NCBI GenBank assembly: GCA_963826515.1
Contig: CAWGXI010000006.1
Coordinates: forward strand, 248,001 to 312,000
Direction of reading: 5' to 3'
Length of the DNA: 64,000 nt
Source: DATFVJ01 sp963826515
Lineage (GTDB): Bacteria > Actinomycetota > Actinomycetes > Streptosporangiales > Streptosporangiaceae
Both the position numbers and the translations under genes were made by a program. The notes below the pieces were generated by a model, which had not been told where the DNA came from, ran no database searches, and saw nothing but the letters and a program-made list of their open reading frames with translations. Positions 6,614-15,808 of this stretch are shown in pieces. The stretch's first letter is position 1; every line of letters starts with the position of its first letter.

Positions 6614-9306
6614 CCGCGCTCGCAAAGAACGGGTGGTCATATGCCCTGCTGGCCGACGGCACCACCATCAGCATCCGGCCCGCGGGTCCCGGGGACTACC
6701 GGCCTGTTAGGCAACTGCACGAGGCGATGTCGCCGGGCAACCTCTACTTCCGCTTTTTCACCATGAGCCGGGCGGCCGCGGAGCACGAAGCCCGTCGCGT
6801 GTGCCGCGAGGCCGACCCGGACCATGGGGCGCTCCTTGGCTTGCTGGGCGATGAGCTGGTCGGAGTGGCTAGCTACGAGGCCGCCGCCGGCCCGCGGGCC
6901 GCGGAGATCGCCTTGGCGGTCGCGGACGGCATGCATGGCCGCGGCATCGCCACGTTGCTGCTTGAGCACCTGGTCTCCCTGGCGCGTGCCCGCGGTGTGC
7001 AGGTTTTCACCGCTCAGGCGCTGCCGGCGAACAGTGCTGCGCTGCGTTTGGTCGGCGACGCGGGGCTGGCTGTGCAGCACAGGTTTGACAAGGGCGTGGT
7101 TGAGCTGTCCATGCTGATCCCGCAAAGCGTGGCCCTCAGCGAGCCCAGCCCGTACCTGGACGCGGTGGCCGGACGGGAGAAGCACGCGGACGTGGCCAGC
7201 CTGGAGTCTCTGCTGGCTCCCCGATCGGTTGCTGTCGTCGGCGCAGGGCGCCGTGCGGGGTCGATCGGCCGGATGATCCTGCTCAACGTCCGCGACGCCG
7301 GTTTCTCCGGCACCTTGCACGCGGTTAACCCGCACGCCAGCGACATCGAGGGCATCCCGTGCGTCCCGTCGGTCGCCGCGCTGCCCGAGGCCCCTGACCT
7401 GGTGGTGGTGGCTGTGCCTGCGGCGGGCGTCGTGGACGTGGCGCAGGAGTGCGGGATGCGCGGAGCCGGATCGCTGGTGGTGATTACCTCGGGCCTGACG
7501 GCAGCGCAAGAATCCAGCTTGCTCGAGGCCAGCCGGCGGGGGGGCATGCGCCTGGTAGGCCCGAACTGCTTTGGCGTCGCGGTGCCGGGGATCGGGCTGG
7601 ACGCCACTTTCGCCGTGCACCACCCTCCGGGCGGCAAATCCGGCCTCGTCGTGCAATCCGGCGGGGTCGGCGTGGCGCTGCTGGAGCACTTCTCCCGCCT
7701 GGGAATCGGGATCTCCTCGTTCGCTTCGGTCGGCGACAAGCTGGATGTCTCGGGCAATGACATGCTGATGTGGTGGGAGGCGGACAACGCCACCGAGCTT
7801 GCCGTGCTCCACCTGGAATCCGTCGGCAACCCGCGCAAGTTTGCCCGGACCGCGCGCCGGGTGAGCGCGAGAGTCCCCGTCCTCACCGTCCACGCCGGGC
7901 GGTCGGTGCCGGGCCAGCGTGCCGCCGCCTCGCATACGGCAGCGGCAGCCGCGCCGCTCATCGCCCGGCAGGCATTGTTCGATCAGGCGGGGATTATCGC
8001 CACCACCAGCTTCGGCGAACTTCTCGACGCGGCCGCGCTGATCGCGTCCCAGCCGGTCCCGGCGGGCGGCCGTGTCTCCATCGTGTCCAACGCCGTCGGC
8101 ACGGGTGTGCTGGCTGCCGACGCATGTGTAGAGGCCGGCCTGGCCGTTGCCACGCCGGGCCGCAAGATCCGCGGCCGCCTGCGGGATGTGCTGCCCGAGG
8201 GCTCCGCCCTCGGCGGCCCGGTGGAAACCACCGCGACGGTCACCGCGGCGGCATTCGGCAAGGCCCTGCGCATCGCCGCCAGCGAGGATGGCGTGCACGC
8301 CCTGATCGCGCTTGTGATCACGACCGGTGCGGCCGACCTTATTCCGGTGCTCACCGCCGTGCGGCTGCCGGTTCCCGTCGTGGCGGTCGTGCTGGACCAG
8401 CCCGAAGCGGTCCGGCTGCTGCATGACGGCGGCGCCGGCCCGCCCGTGCCCGCGTACGCCTACCCCGAAGCGGCCGCCCGTGCGCTGAGCCGGGCCATCC
8501 GCTACGGCTCATGGCGATCCCGGCCGGCCGGCACGGTGCCGGAGATCGAGAACCTCCGGGTGGCGGACGCGCGCTCGATCGTCGGTTCCTTCCTCGGGCG
8601 GATGCCGGGCGGCGGCTGGCTGTCCGCTGGCGAGGCCGACGACCTGCTGCGCTGCTACGGCATCCCGACGGTGGAGTTCCGCCGGGCGGGTGACGTCGAG
8701 GCGGCAGTCGATGCGGCGGCCGGCCTGGGCGGCCATGTGGTGATCAAGGCTGATGTGCCCGGCTTGCTCCACAAGACCGACTCGGGCGCAGTCGAACTGG
8801 ACCTGCGCGGGGCCGACGAGGTACGCAAGGCGATGCGCCGCCTGCAGAACAGGTTCGGTGGACGGCTGTCCGGGGTGTTCGTCGAGCCCATGATCACGGG
8901 CGGTATCGAGACGATCGTCGGCGTCGTGCAGGAACCGGTGTTCGGCCCGGTTGTGGTGTTCGGACTCGGCGGGGTCGCCACGGACGTGCTTGGTGACCAT
9001 GCCGCCCGCCTCGCGCCTCTCGCCGGCGCTGACGCCGACGACCTGATCCGCGCGATCCGCGCGGCACCGCTGCTGCTCGGCCACCGCGGCCAGCCTGCGG
9101 CGGACATCCACGCGCTGCGCGGCACCCTGCTCCGGGTGTCGCGGCTCGCCGACCACTTGCCGCAGGTCGCCGAGCTTGACCTTAACCCCGTGATCGCACG
9201 CCCGGACGGAGTCATCGCCGTGGACGCGCGCATCCGCATCACCAGCCACCATCTGGCCGACCCGTTCCTGCGGCAGCTTCCCCTTGCGCCGCACGACACC
9301 ACGTAG
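6610..9306 (+). CDS. protein acetyltransferase: GNAT fused to an NDP-forming acyl-CoA-synthetase-like module
   Basis: An 898-residue multidomain protein. Residues about 15-165 are a GNAT domain, with acetyl-CoA loop DGMHGRGIATLLLEHLV. Residues about 190-640 are a CoA-binding and succinyl-CoA-synthetase-like region (APRSVAVVGAGRRAGSIG, then SGGVGVALLEHFSRLG). Residues about 660-890 are an ATP-grasp domain (GGHVVIKADVPGLLHKTDSG, ending LDLNPVI). The GNAT-first order matches the actinomycete SlPatA-type lysine acetyltransferases that control acyl-CoA synthetases, the reverse of enteric Pat. The TTG at 6610 is chosen because GGAGGTGA at 6598-6605 is correctly spaced. No lesion is seen. Confidence 0.85.
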   Translation: MTALAKNGWSYALLADGTTISIRPAGPGDYRPVRQLHEAMSPGNLYFRFFTMSRAAAEHEARRVCREADPDHGALLGLLGDELVGVASYEAAAGPRAAEIALAVADGMHGRGIATLLLEHLVSLARARGVQVFTAQALPANSAALRLVGDAGLAVQHRFDKGVVELSMLIPQSVALSEPSPYLDAVAGREKHADVASLESLLAPRSVAVVGAGRRAGSIGRMILLNVRDAGFSGTLHAVNPHASDIEGIPCVPSVAALPEAPDLVVVAVPAAGVVDVAQECGMRGAGSLVVITSGLTAAQESSLLEASRRGGMRLVGPNCFGVAVPGIGLDATFAVHHPPGGKSGLVVQSGGVGVALLEHFSRLGIGISSFASVGDKLDVSGNDMLMWWEADNATELAVLHLESVGNPRKFARTARRVSARVPVLTVHAGRSVPGQRAAASHTAAAAAPLIARQALFDQAGIIATTSFGELLDAAALIASQPVPAGGRVSIVSNAVGTGVLAADACVEAGLAVATPGRKIRGRLRDVLPEGSALGGPVETTATVTAAAFGKALRIAASEDGVHALIALVITTGAADLIPVLTAVRLPVPVVAVVLDQPEAVRLLHDGGAGPPVPAYAYPEAAARALSRAIRYGSWRSRPAGTVPEIENLRVADARSIVGSFLGRMPGGGWLSAGEADDLLRCYGIPTVEFRRAGDVEAAVDAAAGLGGHVVIKADVPGLLHKTDSGAVELDLRGADEVRKAMRRLQNRFGGRLSGVFVEPMITGGIETIVGVVQEPVFGPVVVFGLGGVATDVLGDHAARLAPLAGADADDLIRAIRAAPLLLGHRGQPAADIHALRGTLLRVSRLADHLPQVAELDLNPVIARPDGVIAVDARIRITSHHLADPFLRQLPLAPHDTT

Positions 9307-9495
9307 ACCCGGCCAGGCCGGCAGAAGGACATGCGCGGAGCCCGGAACGGCGGCCCGATGCGGCGCCGCCGGCCGTCCCGAGCCGCCGGACCAGGGCACG
9401 TCCGGAGGAATAGTTGCCATTGCCATTTAGCTAAAAGTTCAACTAGGTGGCACCGGCCAGCAGCCGCGCCGGGCACGAGCGGAGCTGGAGTAGCT

Positions 9496-10422
9496 TTGCA
9501 GTTCAGGATCTTCACCGTGGGCGATGTGACGAACGACCCCACGACTTGCCGGACGCCAACCGAGCATGAGCGGATCAAGTCGATGGTCGCGATCGGCCGC
9601 AAGGCCGAGGATGTCGGCCTGGACGTGTTCGCGAGCGGCGAGCACCCCAACCCGCCGTGAAGATCGCCGAGGACTTCGCGATGCTGCAGCATCTGGCGGA
9701 TAGCCGGGTGGATCTGATGCTCGGCCGCGGCAATACCGGCCCGGTGTACCCGTGGTTCGGCCAGGACATCCGCAAGGGCATTGAGCTGGCGGTCGAGAAC
9801 TACCATCTGCTCCACCGGTTGTGGCACGAGGACGTCGTCGACTGGGAGGGCGAGTTCCGCACGCCGCTGCAGGGATCCACGTCGGTGCAGCGCCCGCTGG
9901 ACGGCGTGCCGCCGTTCGGCTGGTACGGTTCGATCCGCAGTCCAGAGATCGCTGAGCGGGCCGCCTTTGTGGTGACGGGTTCCTCGCCAACCACATCTTC
10001 TGGCCAGTGGAGCATTTCGTAAGGCTGGTCGGCTTCTGCCGGCAGCGCTTGGCCTATTACGGGCCCGGCACGGCGGAGCAGGCGATCGTGGGCCTGGGCG
10101 GTCAGGTGTTTCTGCGCAAGAACTCCCAGGACGCGGTGCGCGAGTTCCGCCCCTACTTCGACAACGCCTCGGTCTACGGCCACGGCCCGTCCCGGAGGTG
10201 TTCACCGAGCAGACCCCGCTGACCGTCGGCAGCCCGCAGGAGGTCATCGACAAGACGCTCACCTTCCGCGAACATTTCGGCGACTACCAGCGCCAGCCGT
10301 TCCTGATGGACCACGCAGGCCGCCGCTGAAGACCGTGCGTGCCCGATGGCCCCACGCACGAGGCCCTGGTGGCAGCGTCGCTGGCTGAAGCCGGAACCGA
10401 GCTGGAAACGAGCACCCGATGA
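9496..10422 (+). pseudogene. LLM-class flavin/F420-dependent monooxygenase pseudogene
   Basis: Fragments of a luciferase-like monooxygenase lie in order but in different frames. The start FRIFTVGDVTNDP comes from the TTG at 9496, then AEDVGLDVFASGEHPNPP. After loss of about 35 codons comes DFAMLQHLADSRVDLMLGRG with GNTGPVYPWFGQDI, then EHFVRLVGFCRQRLAYYGPG, then TPLTVGSPQEVIDKTLTFRE, and an end near DGPTHEALVAA. At least four frame changes and one internal deletion are present, so it is dead. The following remnants (FAD reductase, DUF6510) decay in the same way. Confidence 0.75.
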
Positions 10423-10638
10423 CACCTCGCACGATTGCGGGCGAACTGGTGCAGGTCCAGCGTGTAGGCCTCGCTGGTCAAACAGGGGTACCGCCAGGTA
10501 GCTCAGGCACTGGCTGGAGCTACGCAGAGGGGCCGCAAGCCGGAGACTGAACAGCCGTGTGCGCGGGGCCGGAGACTCCGGTGGCCGCGGAGCGGGCAGC
10601 GCTACTGGCTGGGCCACAGCCCGCCCAAGGTTGACACC

Positions 10639-10701
10639 ATGCGCGATCAGGTGACGCTGCCAGGGGTGCACGCGGAGCGGTTCGGACCTACCGGAGGCTG
10701 A
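10639..10701 (+). pseudogene. C-terminal remnant of an FAD-binding oxidoreductase
   Basis: A 20-codon stretch ending in GVHAERFGPTGG and a TGA is the exact style of C-terminus found in actinobacterial FAD/NAD ferredoxin-reductase-like proteins. It sits 2 bp before the DUF6510 remnant, and in intact genomes such a reductase and DUF6510 genes are commonly adjacent. The preceding 10423-10638 shows no readable reductase frame. Confidence 0.45.
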
Positions 10702-10703
10702 TC

Positions 10704-10930
10704 ATGAACGCTGACGGAAATGCGACCGGCGGCCTGCTCGAGGAGAACTTCGGCCGCGAGATGACCGGCGCGGAGCGCGTGTGCAGTCGTGCAGGACGCG
10801 AAGCCAGATCGGTGCTCATCAGCTGTATCAGGGCGCGGGCATTGTGCTTCGCTGTCCTGCCTGCGGCGACGTGGCGGCCATCGTCGCAGCGCTTCCGCGC
10901 GCCTACGCCGTCAGCACCCACAGCATGGCT
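10704..10930 (+). pseudogene. DUF6510-family small zinc-ribbon protein, frameshifted
   Basis: The ATG at 10704, after ACCGGAGG, begins MNADGNATGGLLEENFGREM, the usual DUF6510 start. The next part, in another frame, reads LYQGAGIVLRCPACGDVAAI, which contains the second CxxC of the predicted zinc ribbon. The first CxxC has been lost around the frame change near 10795. It is probably a dead remnant of a redox operon with the preceding reductase. Confidence 0.5.
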
Positions 10931-11293
10931 GTTCAGCAGGCAGACCGCCCGCCGGCGCCGCGCACCCGCGGCGCCGGCGGGCGGTGCTGGCACGCAACCT
11001 CACAGTCCTTCTCCGCGACTTCCTGACCACGGAGACCCGCGGCGACCCAAGTCCGTGACGCGGAGCTGGAAAACCCGGGCTGGCGGAGATCGACGAGGTC
11101 GTCTTCAACCTTGGAGGCCGTCTTCTTGGCCGGCTCGGTGATGGCCATCCGCATTTGCCGCCCGGTCATTGACATCGCCAGGTAGCGGGCTCGGACCGCT
11201 TCGGCCAACTGCGGGTAGGGGACGTGGTCCACGAGAAGCGCCGGCCGATGGCCAGGCTCGCCGTCACTGCGCTCCTCCTCGTCAGAGCCAGCG

Positions 11294-11320
11294 TGACAAC
11301 GGAAACGGTTTTCATTATCA
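11294..11320. promoter_or_regulatory. probable Zur operator
   Basis: A 27-bp imperfect palindrome with arms TGACAACGGAAAC and GTTTTCATTATCA around one central base. Ten of the 13 arm positions are complementary. The GAAA...TTTC core with outer TGA/TCA matches the mycobacterial/streptomycete style of Zur box. It is AT-rich in a GC-rich background and lies 117 bp upstream of the zinc-binding protein start. Repression under zinc sufficiency is inferred. Confidence 0.7.
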
Positions 11321-11436
11321 TCGGTGTCTTGGGAAGGTCGCCGAAAACGGTGATCGGTTTCATTTCCGCGGGCGAACCCTGCGCTACGGCAAGCGCGCTG
11401 CGCGGTGGTGGTGATGGTGAGGTGAGAGGCCCCCGG

Positions 11437-12378
11437 ATGAGACTCATATCGCAGCTGCGCCGCCTGGCCGCGGCGGCGGTCGCGGCAGCTGTGCTGGCGC
11501 TGGCCGCCGGGTGCTCGACGACGGTCTCCGGCCCGGCTGGCGCCGGTGGCGGCGCGGGAAAGAAGATCGTGGCGGTGGCGGCGGAGAATTTCTGGGGCAG
11601 CATCGCCAGACAGCTCGGCGGATCCCACGTGACCGAGACCAGTATCATCACCAATCCCAACACCGACCCGCATGCCTACGAGCCGACCGCGAGTGACGCG
11701 CGGACCATTGCCTTGGCGCAGTTCGTGATCGTCAACGGCATCGGCTACGACCCGTGGGCGCCGAAACTGCTCGCGGCCAACCCCGTCCCGGGCCGCCGGA
11801 CCCTCACGGTCGGCGACCTGCTCGGGCTGAAACCAGGTGGTAACCCGCACCAGTGGTACTCCGCCGCCCACGTCCACCAGGTCATCGCGGCGATCACCGC
11901 GGACTACAAGCAGCTGGACCCGGCGGACGCCGCGTACTTTGCCAGCCAGCAGAACTCCTTCGAGACAAAGACGCTGGCCAGGTACAACCAGCTGATCGCA
12001 CAGATCAAGGAAAGGTACGCGGGCACCCCTGTTGGCGCTTCTGAATCGATCGTCTCCCCGCTGGCCGGCACGCTCGGCCTGAGGATGCTTACCCCGTACT
12101 CGTTCCTGAGGGCGATAAGCGAGGGCACCGAGCCGACCGCACAGGACAAGTCCACCATCGACGCCCAGATCAGGGGCAAACAGATCAAGGTCTACATCTA
12201 CAACAGCCAGAACGCCACCCCGGACGTCGCTGCCCAGGTGAAGGAGGCCAAGGCGGCGGGCATCCCGGTCACGACGGTGACCGAGACCCTGGCCCCGGCA
12301 AACGCCACCTTCCAGGACTGGCAGGTCAGCGAATTGCAGGGGATTGAGAACGCGCTGCACCAGGCGACCGGCAAGTGA
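11437..12378 (+). CDS. znuA: zinc/manganese ABC transporter substrate-binding lipoprotein
   Basis: A 313-residue cluster A-I (TroA/ZnuA) solute-binding protein. A lipoprotein signal peptide ends in the lipobox LAAGC (Cys26), so it is anchored outside the membrane. Metal ligands are visible as His79 in NTDPHAYEP and a His in GNPHQWYS near residue 133. The position of the third His in many ZnuA proteins reads SESIVSP, as in the actinobacterial branch. There is no His-rich loop. The ATG at 11437 is preceded by GTGAGAGG. The gene heads an operon with an ATPase 10 bp downstream and two permeases, behind a Zur-like palindrome. Confidence 0.88.
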   Translation: MRLISQLRRLAAAAVAAAVLALAAGCSTTVSGPAGAGGGAGKKIVAVAAENFWGSIARQLGGSHVTETSIITNPNTDPHAYEPTASDARTIALAQFVIVNGIGYDPWAPKLLAANPVPGRRTLTVGDLLGLKPGGNPHQWYSAAHVHQVIAAITADYKQLDPADAAYFASQQNSFETKTLARYNQLIAQIKERYAGTPVGASESIVSPLAGTLGLRMLTPYSFLRAISEGTEPTAQDKSTIDAQIRGKQIKVYIYNSQNATPDVAAQVKEAKAAGIPVTTVTETLAPANATFQDWQVSELQGIENALHQATGK

Positions 12379-12388
12379 GGGGGACGCC

Positions 12389-13272
12389 GTGAATCCCGTG
12401 GCCCGGGCTGAGCGGGCCGTGCTCGCGCCAGCATCGCCACCCGCCGATCGCAGCAATGTGCTCGAGTTGCGCGGTGCCGCCGTGCGCGTTGGTGGTGCCA
12501 CGTTGTGGAGCGGGGTGGACCTGACGGTTGGGGCGGGTGAGTTCGTCGCGGTGCTGGGCCCGAACGGGCCGGCAAGACGACCCTCGCGAAAGTCCTGCTC
12601 GGCCTGCTCCCCGTCGCGCAAGGCCAGGCCCGGGTGCTGTGGCAGCCTCCTGGGCGGGCCCGGCACAGGATCGGCTACCTGCCGCAGCGGCGCAGCTTCG
12701 AGTCTTCGCTGCGGATCCGCGGCACCGATATGGTCCGGCTCGGCCTGGACGGTGACCGGTGGGGAATCCCGCTGCCGTTCGGGTCCCGCCGCCGCGACGC
12801 CACCCGGCGGGTCCGCGAAGTGATCGAACTGGTCGGCGCCGGCGGCTACGCGGACCGGCCTATCGGCGAGTGCTCAGGCGGCGAGCAGCAGCGGCTGCTC
12901 ATCGCACAGGCGCTGATCCGCCGACCGCGGCTATTGCTGCTTGACGAGCCTCTCGACAGCCTCGATCTGCCGAACCAGGCGGCCGCCGCCGCGCTGATCA
13001 GCCGGATCTGCGATGCCGAGGGCGTCACCATCGTGATGATCGCTCACGACGTGAACCCGATCCTGGCCCACCTGGACCGCGTGGTCTATATGGCCGCGGG
13101 CGGTGCGGCCGCCGGAACCCCGGCCGCCGTTATCACGAGCGAGACCCTGACCCGGCTGTACCAGACGCCGGTCGAGGTACTCCGCAGCTCCGACGGGCGG
13201 CTCGTCGTCGTGGGCCAGCCGGAGGCACCCGCACTGCACGCCGGCCGCCACGCCACCGGTTGTGCGCCGTGA
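12389..13272 (+). pseudogene. znuC: metal ABC transporter ATP-binding protein, frameshifted in the Walker A motif
   Basis: The GTG at 12389, after GAGGGGGAC, starts an ABC ATPase. The first part (LELRGAAVRVGGATLWSGVD) runs to VLGPNG, where one G is missing from the run at 12566-12568. Adding it back gives GPNGAGKTTLAKVLLGLLPV and joins to the second frame. That frame has the signature CSGGEQQRLLIAQAL, Walker B LLLLDEPLDSLD and switch His IAHDV. All else is intact and the flanking genes are undamaged, so this may be a recent mutation or a sequencing indel. Its stop overlaps the next GTG. Confidence 0.85.
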
Positions 13273-14159
13273 CCGCCGGCTTCTCCTGGAATCTGCTCGC
13301 CGACATCCGGGACCTGTGGTCCTTCCCGTTCATGGTCAACGCGTTCCGCGCCGGGGCGGTTGTCGCGGTCATCGCCGGGCTGATGGGCTGGTTCATGGTG
13401 CTGCGCCGCCAGTCGTTTGCCGGGCACACCCTGTCGGTGGCGGCCTTCCCCGGGGCGGCCGGCGCCACCTTGATCGGGGTGAGCGCGGGGTACGGCTACT
13501 TCGCGTTCTGCATCGGCGCCGCGGTGATCATCGGCATAGCTTCCCGGGGCAGAAGATCCACGGGCAGCCTGGCCACCGAGTCGGCGATGACCGGAACGGT
13601 GCAAGCCTTCGCGCTCGCCTGCGGGCTGCTGTTCGTCGCCCTTTACAAGGGATTCCTCGGCGGGACCACGGCCCTGCTTTTCGGCAGCTTTCTCGGCATC
13701 ACCTCCGGCCAGGTTGTGACACTCGCAGCGGTCGGCCTCGCCGTGCTGGCGGTACTCGCGGTGATCGGCCGGCCGCTGCTATTCGCCTCTGTGGACCCCG
13801 ACGTCGCCGCGGCACGGGGTGTCCCTGTCCGCGCGCTATCGATCGCGTTCCTGGTCTTGCTCGGCGCGGCCGTAGCAGAAACGGCGCAGATCACCGGCGC
13901 GCTGCTGGTATTCGCCCTGCTCGTGATGCCCGCCGCCACCGCGCAGCGGCTCATCTTTCGCCCGCTGGCCGGTCTGGTCCTCACGGTGGTGATCGGCTGG
14001 GTGGTGACCTGGGCCGGGCTCATCGCCGCCTACTACTCCCCCTATCCGATCGGTTTCTACGTCACAAGCTTCGCATTCGCGGCCTACCTCGGCGCGCACA
14101 TCGCCGCAGCCGCCCGGCAGCGAGCCAGCCGCCATGCCCTAGCGGGGGTGCCTGCATGA
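13269..14159 (+). CDS. znuB: metal ABC transporter permease (ABC-3 family), first copy
   Basis: A 296-residue hydrophobic permease of the ZnuB/MntB type, with about eight transmembrane segments, for example AVVAVIAGLMGWFMVL and TLAAVGLAVLAVLAVIG. The cytoplasmic loop VDPDVAAARGVPVRALS is typical of the family's EAA-like contact with the ATPase. The GTG at 13269 overlaps the ATPase stop (GTGA), and the gene ends overlapping the second permease (ATGA), so four genes are translated as a tight operon. Confidence 0.88.
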   Translation: MTAGFSWNLLADIRDLWSFPFMVNAFRAGAVVAVIAGLMGWFMVLRRQSFAGHTLSVAAFPGAAGATLIGVSAGYGYFAFCIGAAVIIGIASRGRRSTGSLATESAMTGTVQAFALACGLLFVALYKGFLGGTTALLFGSFLGITSGQVVTLAAVGLAVLAVLAVIGRPLLFASVDPDVAAARGVPVRALSIAFLVLLGAAVAETAQITGALLVFALLVMPAATAQRLIFRPLAGLVLTVVIGWVVTWAGLIAAYYSPYPIGFYVTSFAFAAYLGAHIAAAARQRASRHALAGVPA

Positions 14160-15013
14160 GCATCTTCGCTCACCCATTCCTGCAGTACGCGTTCGTTGCC
14201 GGGACGGCTATCGCAGCGGCGTGCGGGCTCGCGGGGTTCTTCTTGATGCTGCGGGCCCAGGTGTTCACCGGTGACGCGCTGAGCCACGTGGCGTTCACCG
14301 GCGCGCTGGCGGCGCTCGCTGCGGGCATCGACCTGCGTCTTGGACTGTTCGGGGCGACCATCGCCGTCGCGGTCGGCATCGGCGTGCTCGGGCCCCGGGG
14401 CCGCGCCGATGACGTCGTGATCGGCAACGTCTTCGCCTGGATCCTCGGCCTCGGCGTCTTCTTCCTCACCCTCTACACGACATCACGCAGCACCGCCAAC
14501 GGGACCGCGGGAACCAGCGTGCTGTTCGGGTCGATATTCGGGCTGTCCGAGGCGCAGGCCATGACCGCCGCCGCCATCGGCGTCGGCATCGTCCTCGCCA
14601 TCTTGTGCATCGCCCGGCCGTTGCTGTTCACGAGCATCGACGAAGCCGTTGCCGCCGCCAGGGGCGTACCAGTCCGCATGCTCGGCATCGGCTTCCTCGC
14701 CCTCATCGGCGCGACCGCCGCCGAAGCCACCCAGGCGGTCGGCGCGCTGCTGCTGCTCGGCCTGCTCGCCGCACCGGCCGCCACCGCGCTCCTGCTCACC
14801 GACCGGCCCTACCGCGGCCTGGCCATCTCCGCCGGGCTCGCGGTTGCCGAGATGTGGGGCGGGCTGGCAATGGCCTACGCCGTCCCGGCCATGCCGCCTA
14901 GCTTCGCCATCATCGCCGTCGCCACCGCCGCGTACCTCGCCGCCTACGCAGGCTCCCGGCTGCACCGCCGGAATGCGGGAACGCGGCGGCAGGCCGCCCC
15001 GGCGGCGCTGTGA
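14156..15013 (+). CDS. znuB: metal ABC transporter permease (ABC-3 family), second copy
   Basis: A 285-residue permease paralogous to the preceding gene. It shares MLRAQVFTGDALSHVAFTGA and the loop IDEAVAAARGVPVRMLGIGF. The two permeases probably form a heterodimeric channel, as in other two-permease metal transporters. The ATG at 14156 overlaps the upstream stop. It is the last gene of the operon. The chain ends in a basic tail (RLHRRNAGTRRQ), and a mobile-element remnant begins 43 bp downstream. Confidence 0.87.
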   Translation: MSIFAHPFLQYAFVAGTAIAAACGLAGFFLMLRAQVFTGDALSHVAFTGALAALAAGIDLRLGLFGATIAVAVGIGVLGPRGRADDVVIGNVFAWILGLGVFFLTLYTTSRSTANGTAGTSVLFGSIFGLSEAQAMTAAAIGVGIVLAILCIARPLLFTSIDEAVAAARGVPVRMLGIGFLALIGATAAEATQAVGALLLLGLLAAPAATALLLTDRPYRGLAISAGLAVAEMWGGLAMAYAVPAMPPSFAIIAVATAAYLAAYAGSRLHRRNAGTRRQAAPAAL

Positions 15014-15056
15014 CCGCGGCCGCCACCGGCAGGCCAGCGGCACGCGCTAAGTCGCT

Positions 15057-15368
15057 GCCGATAAATAACACGCTGAATCATGGACTGCGGGCAGGGATCA
15101 GGTCGTAGTTCCACTCGCCGTGGAACTGGTGGCGTCGGAGAACTCGCCGTTCCAGGTCCTTCATCTGGCGGTCTGAGATCTTGATGCCTTTGGGGTAGGC
15201 ATGCCCAGCGAGCGCGCCTCCGAACCCAGGTACAGCCGCCGCTGCCGCTCATCCAGGTGCGGCATCAGCACCGGGGAACTTCGCCGCCAGCGACTCCTCG
15301 ATCTCCCCGGCAACGGCCATACCACATCATGACCCGCCGATCACGAGAAATCAAAGTTATTTATCGGC
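15057..15368. mobile_element. non-autonomous (MITE-like) internal-deletion derivative of an ISAzo13-family element
   Basis: A 312-bp unit bounded by perfect 13-bp inverted repeats, GCCGATAAATAAC at 15057-15069 and its complement at 15356-15368. Inside, on the minus strand, are the N-terminal codons of an ISAzo13-type transposase (PHLDERQRRLYLGSEARSLG) fused to its C-terminal codons (YPKGIKISDRQM, then HQFHGEWNYDL). The catalytic middle is missing. A 7-bp direct repeat CGCTAAG occurs just outside at 15045-15051 and 15372-15378. It could only move with a transposase supplied in trans. Confidence 0.75.
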
Positions 15369-15715
15369 AATCGCTAAGGCCAGCAAAGCCCAGGCGCGCA
15401 GAGCGGACGGCCCTGGCAGGCAAACCCGGCAGCGCCCCGTAACGAGGGGCCGCCGATATTGATTCATAACGGCTTTCGCGGGGTGCCAGGCTGCCTGGCA
15501 GACCGGCGCACCTCGAGATATCCGGGATTTGCGCGGACTGCGCCACCCAGCCCGCCACCCACTCGCGTGCGGCACCCGTGCCCAGTTGGCGAGCCGGCCG
15601 CTGACAGTAGGCATGGAAGGAGCTTCTGAAGCAGCCGTTTGTTGACGCGAACGTATCTCCGTGGGGATGGCCAACCCATGGAACGCCGGCTTAAACTTAC
15701 ATGAAAGGTGGTGTC

Positions 15716-15808
15716 ATGGATGCTATTGGCGGTCGCTTCATCGATCTGATCCTCGGCCTCGGGGAGATCACCGAAGCCAGCACCGCGGAGGCCGGGGCAA
15801 GTGGCTGA
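15716..15808 (+). CDS. possible 30-residue leader peptide upstream of a CBS protein
   Basis: The ATG at 15716, preceded by GAAAGGTGGT, encodes a 30-residue peptide beginning MDAIGGRFIDLILGLGEITE. It ends in a TGA that overlaps the first codons of the following CBS gene in a different frame. The ribosome-binding site is better than the one directly before the CBS GTG, so coupling is possible. No family is recognised. The stretch 15379-15700 before it holds no other gene that I can support. Confidence 0.35.
   Translation: MDAIGGRFIDLILGLGEITEASTAEAGASG

Noticed and set aside
6637..8424. Long minus-strand open frame of 595 codons opposite the acetyltransferase
   Set aside because: It is the antisense of a strongly supported GNAT/acyl-CoA-synthetase gene, is His/Arg/Gly-rich and has no domain character.
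11060..11260. Minus-strand stretch reading VDHVPYPQLAEAVRARYLAM then SMTGRQMRMA
   Set aside because: It looks protein-like, but I found no start, end or family, and it overlaps the region before the Zur box. It may be a decayed gene.
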